Shown one piece after another: positions 1 through 9,309 of a stretch of 64,000 bases of DNA. The stretch lies in assembly GCA_016717595.1 (NCBI GenBank), contig JADKFE010000002.1, positions 124,001 through 188,000 on the forward strand, given 5' to 3'. Under the pieces are notes generated by a model. That model was not told the DNA's origin, searched no databases, and saw only the letters and a list, made by a program, of their open reading frames with translations. Within the stretch, counting starts at the first letter, position 1; every line of letters begins with the position of its first letter. Origin of the DNA: Deltaproteobacteria bacterium. GTDB taxonomy: Bacteria > Myxococcota_A > UBA796 > CAJQPC01. The position numbers were made by a program, and so were the translations under genes.

Positions 1-1386
1 GGTCGGCTGGGGCAGGCGCTCGGGCTGGCGATCCAGTACGGGTCGCCTCGGATGACGGTGGCGCTGGCCGAACAATGCGTCGCCCGCGGGGGCCTCCCTC
101 TGGTCACGGTCTTGGCCCTAATACCCAACATGCCGAGCGCGCTGATCGGTCAGGCGCTCCACGCCGCGCGCCCGCTTCTGCGCGCCCCCAACGCCGACCC
201 CGCCCGGGAGGCGCTCTTGCGGGCCTTGGCGCGTTTTCACCCGACGGTGCTGCCTCCGCCCGAACGACACCTGCTACAGTCGCTCCAGCGGGAGGCGGCG
301 CGTGTGTCTCTGCGCGCCGCCGCCGAGGGCCTCGCGGACGGCGCAGGTTTCGCCCTCGATCTCGCCAAGAGCTCCGACCCCGCCCTCTACCGCGAGCTGT
401 CCGCCGCCCGCCCCCTCGACCCGCCTCTGCGCCCCACCACCAACGTCCTGCGCCGGGCCGCGGACGATCGGGGCGCCATGCCCATCCACGACCTAGGCCG
501 CCGCGAGGACGGCGCCGTGGTGTTGGCCTTGGGTGAGACGGGCCTCGTGCTGCTTCAGCCCGACGGCGCCCGGCGACCCATCGAGGCCCCGGCGTGGCGG
601 GTGATCTTGGGCGCCGGAGACGACGCCCTGGCCCTCGCGCCCCGCGGTGAGGTGAGCCGGGTGAGCCGGGTGAACCTGCACACCGGGGCGGTAAACCTCT
701 GGGGTGAGCTGCGAATTCAGCGCGCCATACGAACGCTGCAAGACGGTCTGTGGTGGGTGGCACTGGACGACGGCCTCGCCTTGTTGGACCCCCACAACCC
801 CACGCCCAAGGCCCTGTGGCGCAGCGGCCCCATCGGCGCGGTGAGCGGCTTGGCCGTGGGCGGCGAGGGTCTGTTCGCCTTGGTCGAGGACGCCGGGCAG
901 CTTGAGCGCTGGCGCTGGTCCACCCCTGAGCTCGTGCTGCGGGACCGTGACTCTTTGGGCGAGCGCGCCTGGCCCTTGAGCCTCGTCGCCGTCTCCGGCC
1001 AAGGTCGTGTGGTGGAGCTCTACGTCCCGCCCCACGCCGACCTCCTCGCCTACCGCGTGAGCAGCCTGCACGGCCGCACGGCGCCGAGCTGGCGCGAGGA
1101 GCCCGCCCGCCCTCTGCCGAGCCCCGGCCCCTGGACGATCCTCTGGGCCCGCCTGCACGGCCCTTGGCTCCTCGCGGCCTTGGAGGGCCCCTCGGGCCTC
1201 CTGTTCTTGGCTTGGGACACCGACCACGTCGGCACACCGCTGCAGGTGTTCCTCGACGGCGCCGCCGCGCTGAGCGTCTCTACCTTCACCCACAACACCC
1301 AGACGACCTTTGTGCTCGGTGACGACCTGGGCCGCGCGTTGTGGCTGAGCCCGACCGGGCAGGTGCTCGGGGAGTGGCGGAGCTGA
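1..1386 (+). CDS. Beta-propeller-like protein, 5' end outside window
   Basis: The frame is open from the first base of the window, so the true start lies upstream; the first internal ATG is at 52. About 150 residues are Ala/Leu-rich and helical-looking. They are followed by roughly 280 residues of short beta-strand-like repeats in which hydrophobic strands alternate with Gly/Asp turns (LALGETGLVLL-type segments), as in a beta-propeller. No signal peptide can be judged because the N-terminus is missing. One possibility is the beta-propeller (bpX) component of MoxR-vWA-propeller systems common in Myxococcota, but no diagnostic motif was found and neither MoxR nor vWA genes are in the window. 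The 3' end overlaps the convergent hydrolase by 101 bp. Confidence 0.55.
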   Translation, partial: GRLGQALGLAIQYGSPRMTVALAEQCVARGGLPLVTVLALIPNMPSALIGQALHAARPLLRAPNADPAREALLRALARFHPTVLPPPERHLLQSLQREAARVSLRAAAEGLADGAGFALDLAKSSDPALYRELSAARPLDPPLRPTTNVLRRAADDRGAMPIHDLGRREDGAVVLALGETGLVLLQPDGARRPIEAPAWRVILGAGDDALALAPRGEVSRVSRVNLHTGAVNLWGELRIQRAIRTLQDGLWWVALDDGLALLDPHNPTPKALWRSGPIGAVSGLAVGGEGLFALVEDAGQLERWRWSTPELVLRDRDSLGERAWPLSLVAVSGQGRVVELYVPPHADLLAYRVSSLHGRTAPSWREEPARPLPSPGPWTILWARLHGPWLLAALEGPSGLLFLAWDTDHVGTPLQVFLDGAAALSVSTFTHNTQTTFVLGDDLGRALWLSPTGQVLGEWRS

Positions 1387-2536
1387 GGGGCGAGGCAAAA
1401 TGTGCGACCGCGCAGAGGCGACCGCGGCGAAGGCGCCCCGAGCAGCGCCCCGCCCAGGCGCGCTCACCCGAGGAGCGCGTCCCGATCACGGCCACCAGCA
1501 CGGGCTCGTAGAGGATTCTCGCGCTCCGTAGGGCCCTCAAAGACAGCTGTCGGACCACCACCAGTCGGTTGTCTTTGTAGCCCGCGGCGGCGAAGAGGTC
1601 CGCGGGGCCGTCTGGGTCCAAGATGCGCCCGTCGTCTGCGAGGCTGGCGAAGGCGCTGAGATCCACCTCATCGGCGACGTCTTCGTTGAGCCACAGCGTC
1701 ATGCCATAGGCCGGGTTCGCCGCGCTGCCGGTGGTGCAGCGGTCTACGCCACCTTCGGGCAAGAGCGCCTCGCCCTGCCACAGCCCGCCGTCCCGCAACA
1801 AGACGCCGTACTTGAGCCACTCGTTCGCCGTCGTCCACGCGCCATAGGCCAACATGGGGTTGCCCGCGGGGTCGTGGTTCCAGCCGCCAAACCTCATGCC
1901 CATCGGCGTGAACAGTCGCTCCTCCAGATACTCCAAGGGGCTCTGGCCGATCTTCGCCGTGATCAAGGCCCCCAACACCGCCTGGTGCGACGATCCATAC
2001 ACGAACACCTCCCCCGGGGCGCTCTCTGAAGGCAAGCCCACGGCGTAGGCGTATTTGTCGTCGATGGTCTGCTCCTCCATGAGCCCGTCGCGGGTCAAGG
2101 CGCGGTTGTCTTGGGCGATTCCGCTGGTGAAGTGCAGGAGCGTGTCGGGGGTGACCCCGGCCCCGGCGGCCAGCTCCGGCAGCGTGTCGCGCACGTCCTC
2201 GTCGAGGCGCAGCGCCCCGTCGGCCTCCAACAACAGCGCCAGCGCGCAGGAGAACGACTTTGTGCCCGAGAAGATGTGAATCGGCGTCGTGGGGTCGTAG
2301 CGCCGGGCGTAGGACTCAAAGATCACGGCGTCGCCCTTCAAGATCACCAGGGCGAGGCCATCCCGCGCCTCGGACCACCGCGCGGCGGCCTCGTACCGCT
2401 CCAAGAGCGCCCCGGTGACGGGCTGCCGGGGGAAGGTGTCGTCGATGGGGATCGCCGTCTCGTAGCTCTGGCGGGCTCGGCAGCCGAGGCCGGTGAGGAG
2501 CGCCAGAGGCAGCAGACCGTTGAGCGCCGCGCGCAT
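1286..2536 (-). CDS. Class C beta-lactamase-fold serine hydrolase, lipoprotein
   Basis: Start ATG at 2536 is preceded by GAGGTG about 6 nt upstream; a GTG two codons earlier is possible. The N-terminus has a hydrophobic core ending in a lipobox (LTGLGC), so the protein is probably lipid-anchored. The catalytic SxxK (SGTK) lies near residues 90-93. A YGSS segment about 100 residues later fits the position of the Tyr motif, with Ser in place of the usual Asn. This is the beta-lactamase/DD-peptidase/esterase superfamily; the substrate cannot be named. The last 60 or so residues are Arg/Ser-rich, unlike the family, and run antisense into the neighbouring gene, so a lost stop codon or frameshift near 1480-1560 is possible. 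Confidence 0.75.
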   Translation of the reverse strand: MRAALNGLLPLALLTGLGCRARQSYETAIPIDDTFPRQPVTGALLERYEAAARWSEARDGLALVILKGDAVIFESYARRYDPTTPIHIFSGTKSFSCALALLLEADGALRLDEDVRDTLPELAAGAGVTPDTLLHFTSGIAQDNRALTRDGLMEEQTIDDKYAYAVGLPSESAPGEVFVYGSSHQAVLGALITAKIGQSPLEYLEERLFTPMGMRFGGWNHDPAGNPMLAYGAWTTANEWLKYGVLLRDGGLWQGEALLPEGGVDRCTTGSAANPAYGMTLWLNEDVADEVDLSAFASLADDGRILDPDGPADLFAAAGYKDNRLVVVRQLSLRALRSARILYEPVLVAVIGTRSSGERAWAGRCSGRLRRGRLCAVAHFASPLSSATPRAPARSGSATTRGPGRHRAQRSSGCCG

Positions 2537-2575
2537 ACACACCTCACAGAGAGACGCCTAAGAGACTACACCCCC

Positions 2576-3466
2576 TCAGATGTGCTCGCTCAGGTGCAGG
2601 CGCGGCCCGCTGCGCGCCACCATCAGCCGCCAGGGATCCTCGGCCCGCGCCGACGCCCACATCAGCACGCCCTCGGCCCGGGGCACCACCCCCGACGGCG
2701 GCGGGGCGGCGCTTGTCCACCAGCCCTCGGCCTTGGGCAGCCCGGCGCGGTGGGCCAACAAGGCGTAGAGGCCCTCGACGGCGGGCCAGGTCTCGGGGTG
2801 GTGGGGAAGGTCGGACTCTAAGATGAGCAGGGCCTCGGGGGTCAGCGCCGTGAGCACCTCGCCGCCGAAGCCGTCGTCGCGCTGGGCGTACCAGGCGCGC
2901 AGGGGCGCGTTGTGCTTGTGGATCAGCCAGCGGCGATAGTCGGGGTCGCGGTGAACACCCCACTCAAAGGCGCAGGGGTCTACAGGGCAAGGCCGAGCGG
3001 GCAGCTCACCCAGAGCCCAGCGGGAGGCGGCGGCGGCGCTCGCCGGGGTGTGGTGCTCATAGGAGGGCACGGTCACGAAGCCCAGGCGCTCGTAGAAGCT
3101 GGGGGGAATGTCGGAGAAGAGGATCCAGTCCTGAACACCGCGCTCGGCGCTCCAGGCCATGACCTGCCGCAGAAGCTCGCTGGCGTACCCTCGGCCCCGC
3201 TGCGCGGCGGGGGTGTACACCGCGCCGATGGCCCCCGCCGGGCGCAGGCCGCCAGGGCCAAACAGGGTGATCGGGTACACGCCCAGGCTCACGCCGAGCT
3301 GGTCTGACTCGTCGAGGCCCACAAACCACGCCGCGCGCTGGTGCTGGACCGAGGCGAGGCGACGCTCGAGGTGAACCGCCGGATCGGGATCGTGGGGCCA
3401 GTCGGGGTGAACGGAGGCGAAGGCGAGGCGACGCTCGGCCTCGGAGGCGATCTTGCAGCGGAGCAT
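2576..3466 (-). CDS. GNAT-family N-acetyltransferase
   Basis: The frame is open for 118 codons upstream, but that part is low-complexity and antisense to the lipoprotein gene, so the ATG at 3466 giving 296 aa is chosen. The N-terminal half has the GNAT pattern: beta-strand, the pyrophosphate loop RGRGYASELL near residues 105-115, and a later FYERLGF block typical of beta-5/alpha-4. A second, less recognisable C-terminal half follows (about residues 165-296), so it may be a two-domain GNAT. It probably transfers an acyl group from acyl-CoA to an unidentified amine in the cytoplasm. It is divergent to the MopE/lectin gene, with 139 bp between the two start codons. Confidence 0.75.
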   Translation of the reverse strand: MLRCKIASEAERRLAFASVHPDWPHDPDPAVHLERRLASVQHQRAAWFVGLDESDQLGVSLGVYPITLFGPGGLRPAGAIGAVYTPAAQRGRGYASELLRQVMAWSAERGVQDWILFSDIPPSFYERLGFVTVPSYEHHTPASAAAASRWALGELPARPCPVDPCAFEWGVHRDPDYRRWLIHKHNAPLRAWYAQRDDGFGGEVLTALTPEALLILESDLPHHPETWPAVEGLYALLAHRAGLPKAEGWWTSAAPPPSGVVPRAEGVLMWASARAEDPWRLMVARSGPRLHLSEHI

Positions 3467-3605
3467 GGAGGTCTCGGCGGGGGTGGCGCCTGCCACTATC
3501 CGGTGTGTCGCGGCGCCGGCCAGCCGCTGGCCAGGGCCGCGACACGCGGAGGGGCGGATCTCGTGGCAAACTGGAGCAGATCCCCTGAAACAACAAGGTG
3601 CCTTT

Positions 3606-5528
3606 ATGACGCTTCGCCCCACGATGGGACTCCTGATCCTCATCGCCCTCTCCTCGGCCTGCAACGGCAAAGACTCCGTTGATCTTGAGGACTCGATCAC
3701 CGGGAACGACGACACCTCGACCACCACGGACGACACGGGCACCGACGACTCTGGCGGTGATGACTCCGGCGGTGATGACTCCGGCGGCGATGACTCCGGC
3801 GGCGACGACGACACCTCCACCGGGGACGACCGCGACGGCGACGGCGTGGCCGATGACGAGGACTGCGCCCCCGACGACGCCTCGGTCTACCCCGGCGCTG
3901 AGGAGCGCTGTGACGGCGTAGACGACGACTGCGACGGCGAGATCGACGAGGAGGCCGTCGACGCGAGCACCTGGTACACCGACGGCGACGGCGACGGCTA
4001 TGGCGACGACGATCGCGGCGTCGTCTCCTGCGAGCAGCCCTCGGGCACCGCGGCCTTGGCCGGGGACTGCGACGACGAGGACATCGCCTACAACCCCGGC
4101 GCCACCGAGAGCGACTGCGAGGACCCCAACGACTACAACTGCGACGGCGCCACGGGCTTCGCCGACGGCGACGGCGACGGCTTCGCCGCCTGCAAAGAGT
4201 GCGACGACACCAACGCCGACGTGAACCCTTCGGCGTCGGAGGTCTGCGACGGCGCTGACAACGACTGCGACACCTTGGTGGACGACGCCGACGACAGCCT
4301 CGACGGCAGCACCACGTCGAGCTTCTACAGCGACTCCGACACCGACGGCTTCGGTAACCCCGACGCCGTCATCCAGGCCTGCTCGGCCCCGGCGGGCAGC
4401 GTCACCGACAGCTCGGACTGCGACGACGGCGACGCGGGCGTCAACACCAGCGCCCAGGAGATCTGCGACGGCGCCGACAACGACTGCGACGGCCTCACCG
4501 ACACCGCCGACGACAGCGTCGATCTCTCGACCACGGCCACCTACTACGCCGACGTTGACGGCGACGGCTACGGCGACGCCGACTTCTCGACCCTGAGCTG
4601 CGAGCTGCCCACGGGCTACAGCGCCGACGCCACGGACTGCGACGACGGCGACGGCGCGGTCAACCCGGGCGAGGCGGAGATCTGCGACAGCAAAGACAAC
4701 AACTGCGACGGCCTCACCGACGACAGCAGCGCCACCGACGCCAAGACCTACTACGCCGACGCCGACGGCGACGGCAGCGGCGACCCCTCCTCCACCGCCA
4801 AGGCCTGCTCCCGGCCCACGGGCTACATCGGCAACAAGAAGGACTGTGACGACACCGACAGCGCGGTGAACCCCAGCGCGTCGGAGGTGTGTAACGGCAT
4901 CGATGACGACTGCGACGGCGTCATCGACACCGACGCCATCGACGCGGTGACGTACTACGACGACGCCGACGGCGACGGCTACGGCGACGAGAGCGTCTCC
5001 ACGACGAGCTGCACCGCGCCTTCAGGCACCGTCACCGACGCCACCGACTGCGAAGACAACGACGCGACGATCAGCCCCGGCGCCGCCGAGGCCTGTGACG
5101 GCGTCGATGACGACTGCTCGGGCGCCGTGGACGATGGCGGCGTCTGCCCGTGTAACGTCGAGTACTACGACGGCGACACCTACCTCTACTGCACGACGGC
5201 CCTGGCCTGGTCTGACGCCGAGGCGAGCTGCGCCAGCTACGGCTACCACCTGCTCACCATCGACGACAAGACCGAGAACATCTGGAACGACAACACCGCC
5301 GACGCCTACAGCACGGGCAAGTGGTGGATGGGCATGAACGACATCGCCAGCGAGGGCACCTGGGTGTGGAGCGACGGCACCACCGTCTCCTACACCAACT
5401 GGCACTCCGGCGAGCCCAACGACGGCGGCGGCAACGAGGACTGCGGCCAGCTCAACCGCTTCACCGATGAGACCTGGAACGACGAGCCCTGCTCGAGCGC
5501 CTTCGCCTACATCTGCGAGCTCGACTAA
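3606..5528 (+). CDS. MopE-repeat lipoprotein with C-type lectin domain
   Basis: ATG at 3606 has AAGGTG upstream and opens a lipoprotein signal ending LSSAC. Next comes an Asp/Gly/Ser linker with four near-identical 15-bp repeats (about 3745-3805). Then come at least seven Cys-containing Ca/metal-binding MopE modules, each with a DCDDxDxxxxPGAxExCDGxDxDCDG-like core and a DGDGYG loop. The last 110 residues form a C-type lectin-like domain with EPN and WND calcium-site motifs and paired cysteines. The known MopE family includes surface-associated copper-binding proteins; C-type lectins bind glycans with calcium. The inferred role is a surface adhesin or glycan-binding protein. A hairpin terminator follows at 5582. 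Confidence 0.85.
   Translation: MTLRPTMGLLILIALSSACNGKDSVDLEDSITGNDDTSTTTDDTGTDDSGGDDSGGDDSGGDDSGGDDDTSTGDDRDGDGVADDEDCAPDDASVYPGAEERCDGVDDDCDGEIDEEAVDASTWYTDGDGDGYGDDDRGVVSCEQPSGTAALAGDCDDEDIAYNPGATESDCEDPNDYNCDGATGFADGDGDGFAACKECDDTNADVNPSASEVCDGADNDCDTLVDDADDSLDGSTTSSFYSDSDTDGFGNPDAVIQACSAPAGSVTDSSDCDDGDAGVNTSAQEICDGADNDCDGLTDTADDSVDLSTTATYYADVDGDGYGDADFSTLSCELPTGYSADATDCDDGDGAVNPGEAEICDSKDNNCDGLTDDSSATDAKTYYADADGDGSGDPSSTAKACSRPTGYIGNKKDCDDTDSAVNPSASEVCNGIDDDCDGVIDTDAIDAVTYYDDADGDGYGDESVSTTSCTAPSGTVTDATDCEDNDATISPGAAEACDGVDDDCSGAVDDGGVCPCNVEYYDGDTYLYCTTALAWSDAEASCASYGYHLLTIDDKTENIWNDNTADAYSTGKWWMGMNDIASEGTWVWSDGTTVSYTNWHSGEPNDGGGNEDCGQLNRFTDETWNDEPCSSAFAYICELD
3745..3805 (+). repeat. 15-bp tandem repeat encoding Gly-Asp-Asp-Ser-Gly
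   Basis: Four copies of a GGYGATGACTCCGGC unit lie in the linker just after the lipoprotein signal. They keep the reading frame because the unit is a multiple of three, so copy-number change would only alter linker length. Confidence 0.7.
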
Positions 5529-5581
5529 CCGACGATCGCGCCGCCGCGGAGCATGATCCCGGCGGCACGATCCAAAAGGCG

Positions 5582-5621
5582 GCGGCGCCTCGGACATCCA
5601 ATGGAGGTCTGAAGGCGCCGC
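5582..5621 (+). terminator. Probable intrinsic terminator after the lectin gene
   Basis: GCGGCGCC at 5582-5589 pairs with GGCGCCGC at 5614-5621, and the inner TCGGAC/GTCTGA bases extend the stem. It is followed by a T-rich but interrupted stretch (CTTGTGTGTTCTC). It lies between convergent genes and could serve both strands. Confidence 0.55.
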
Positions 5622-5642
5622 TTGTGTGTTCTCAGGGGCCGA

Positions 5643-5924
5643 TCAGGCCGTGGTGCGCTGGAAGCCGAACTCGCGGCGCTGAATCCACTCGGGGAAGCCC
5701 TGGCCCATGTTGCGGCCAGCCCAGGCTTCAGTGATTCGCGCGATGAACAGGCGATCGCCGTCTTTCATCTTCGCGCCGAGCAGGTCGCGGACCTGACGGG
5801 GGTTGATCTTGGTCTCCAGAATCCAGGCGCCGTCGATACGGTTGGACCAGTTGCCCAAGGACTTGAGCTCAGCGAGGAACTCAGGGTTGTCTTGGGTGAG
5901 CTTGAAGCAGACGAGCATCATCAT
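5643..5924 (-). CDS. SinR-like small protein, Cas2-type fold
   Basis: Three consecutive ATG codons lie at 5924, 5921 and 5918. A perfect GGAGGT sits 9 nt before the first, which fixes a 93-aa product although the frame stays open upstream. The sequence matches the pattern of stand-alone SinR-family proteins: N-terminal beta-strand MMLVCFKL, a central SLGNW block, DGAWILET, and a late AWAG segment. That family has a Cas2/VapD-like ferredoxin fold and is often found away from CRISPR loci; some relatives are nucleases. No cas genes or CRISPR repeats are in the window. The name SinR here is not the Bacillus repressor. Function unknown. Confidence 0.7.
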   Translation of the reverse strand: MMMLVCFKLTQDNPEFLAELKSLGNWSNRIDGAWILETKINPRQVRDLLGAKMKDGDRLFIARITEAWAGRNMGQGFPEWIQRREFGFQRTTA

Positions 5925-6039
5925 GGTGCGGATACCTCCAGCCGCTAAGTATCTCACAGAAGCGCCTGAATCCGGAGCGCACCCAATCGAAGTGGTTTTG
6001 AGGTAAGCTGCTCTTCGTGAGTCGCCTGGGAGTCCTCCG

Positions 6040-6423
6040 TTGAGCCGTCCCCTGGAGCTGATCCTCGCGCGCCAATGGGCAGCGCTCCTCTCCACTCCGG
6101 TGATGCTCTTCGATATGGAGGGCTCGCTCATCTTCTTCAATGAGGCCGCGGGCTTACTCCTGGGCCGGAAGTACGACGAGACCGGCTCGATGGTGGGCCC
6201 CGAGTGGCAGGCCGCCTTCCCGATGGAGGACGAGGCGGGCCGGGTGATCGGCGCCACAGACAGCCCCGTCGCCACGGCCATCCGCTCAGGATCCCCGGTC
6301 ATGCGCACGGTGACGGTGCGCGCGATGGACGGCGTGCGCCGCAAAGCCACGGTGACCGTCTTCCCGGTTCATGGTTTAGAGCGCACGCGGCAAGGCGCGG
6401 TCTGTCTGGTCCACCCCGCATGA
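6040..6423 (+). CDS. PAS-domain protein
   Basis: A single PAS-like domain fills the 127 aa: LLSTPVMLFDMEGSLIFFNEAAGLLLG near the N-terminus is the classic PAS start, and a second half has beta strands and a VTVFPV end. There is no kinase, HTH or membrane segment. The start is taken as TTG at 6040; no strong ribosome binding site is visible, so the start is uncertain. Its TGA overlaps the ATG of the next gene (ATGA at 6420), so the two are probably translationally coupled. The inferred role is a small sensor or partner for the metallo-hydrolase. Confidence 0.7.
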   Translation: MSRPLELILARQWAALLSTPVMLFDMEGSLIFFNEAAGLLLGRKYDETGSMVGPEWQAAFPMEDEAGRVIGATDSPVATAIRSGSPVMRTVTVRAMDGVRRKATVTVFPVHGLERTRQGAVCLVHPA

Positions 6424-7292
6424 GCCGTGGCTGGAACACTGACGGGAAGGGGCTCAGCGTCACGCTCTTCGGCACCCGCGGCAGCCTGCCCGCGCCGGGC
6501 CCCGACACCACCCGTTTCGGCGGCAACACCTCCTGCGTGATGGTGAAGAACAGCGCCGGTCAGGCGCTCATCCTCGACGCCGGGAGCGGCATCCGCATCG
6601 CCGGGAATCGCCTGCCCAAAGACGTGAAGCGGGTAGACCTCCTGCTCACGCACCTGCACATGGACCACATCCAGGGCCTGGGCTTCTTCGCGCCCTTGTA
6701 CACCCCGGGCTTAGACGTCCACCTCTGGGGCCCGCCGTCCACCACCCGCACCCTGCGCAGCCGCCTCAACCGTTACCTCTCGCCGCCGCTCTTCCCCGTG
6801 CGGATCCGCGAGCTGCCCTCTCGGGTGCACTGCCACGACGTCACCCAAGGCCAGTGGGAGATCGGCGACTTTAAGGTGCGAAGCTCCCTGGTCGCCCACC
6901 CCGACCCCACCCTGGGCTACCGCCTGGAGTCCGAGGGGCGCATCGTCACCTACCTGCCCGACCACGAGCCCCAGCTCGGCTGCCGCACGGGCCTGCCCAC
7001 GACGGAGTGGCTCTCGGGCCATCACCTCGCTGAAGGCGCCGACCTCTTGATCCACGACGCGCAGTACACTGAAGACGAGTACCTCAACCGCGTCGGCTGG
7101 GGGCACTGCACCCCCACCCTCGCCGTGCGTTTCGCCGAGCTCGTGCGCGCCCGGCGCCTCTTGTTCTTCCACCACGACCCGTCCCGCAGCGACGTCGAGG
7201 TGGAGCGCATCTGCGCTGAGGCCAGCCGCACCCACAAGCAGGGGATGCTGGTGACCGAGCCCGCCGCCGAGATGGACGAGATCAAGGTCTAA
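6420..7292 (+). CDS. Metallo-beta-lactamase-fold hydrolase
   Basis: ATG at 6420 overlaps the stop of the PAS gene. The 290-aa product opens with LFGTRGSLPAPGP and FGGNTSCV, typical of the phosphodiesterase-like branch of the MBL fold. HLHMDH (HxHxDH) near residues 79-84 supplies metal ligands; GHCTP and HHDP later supply further His ligands, and LIHDAQY has the bridging-Asp position. Related proteins cleave cyclic nucleotides or other phosphodiesters; the substrate here is unknown. There is no signal peptide, so it is cytoplasmic. Pairing with a PAS protein suggests a signalling output, by inference. Confidence 0.8.
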   Translation: MSRGWNTDGKGLSVTLFGTRGSLPAPGPDTTRFGGNTSCVMVKNSAGQALILDAGSGIRIAGNRLPKDVKRVDLLLTHLHMDHIQGLGFFAPLYTPGLDVHLWGPPSTTRTLRSRLNRYLSPPLFPVRIRELPSRVHCHDVTQGQWEIGDFKVRSSLVAHPDPTLGYRLESEGRIVTYLPDHEPQLGCRTGLPTTEWLSGHHLAEGADLLIHDAQYTEDEYLNRVGWGHCTPTLAVRFAELVRARRLLFFHHDPSRSDVEVERICAEASRTHKQGMLVTEPAAEMDEIKV

Positions 7293-7312
7293 GCGGGCTC
7301 AGGCGCCGAAGA

Positions 7313-9124
<1,812 letters not shown>

Positions 9125-9245
9125 CCGAGCGTCTTAGCAGGCTGAGCCGCGGTTGTCAGGGGGGTGGCGGGGGTTTGGGGGGGTGAAGGCGCGGCTGGCC
9201 TCGTTGAGTCTGGAGGGGCGTGGCTTCTGGCTTGTGGAGTATGGC

Positions 9246-9274
9246 TTGACCCGATTGGGCGGCTAATGTATAAT
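9246..9274 (+). promoter_or_regulatory. Strong sigma-70-type promoter
   Basis: TTGACC at 9246-9251 and TATAAT at 9269-9274 are separated by exactly 17 bp, with AT-rich sequence downstream. The expected transcription start is near 9280. GGAGGT at 9301 then precedes a TTG start at 9310. This near-consensus promoter stands out in a very GC-rich window. Confidence 0.8.
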
Positions 9275-9309
9275 TCTTATACTTATAACACTTCATCTTC
9301 GGAGGTTTC

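Noticed and set aside
2576..3820. Extended N-terminus of the GNAT protein
   Set aside because: The extra 118 codons mirror the repeat-rich start of the divergent lipoprotein gene and read as Ser/Pro/Glu repeats.
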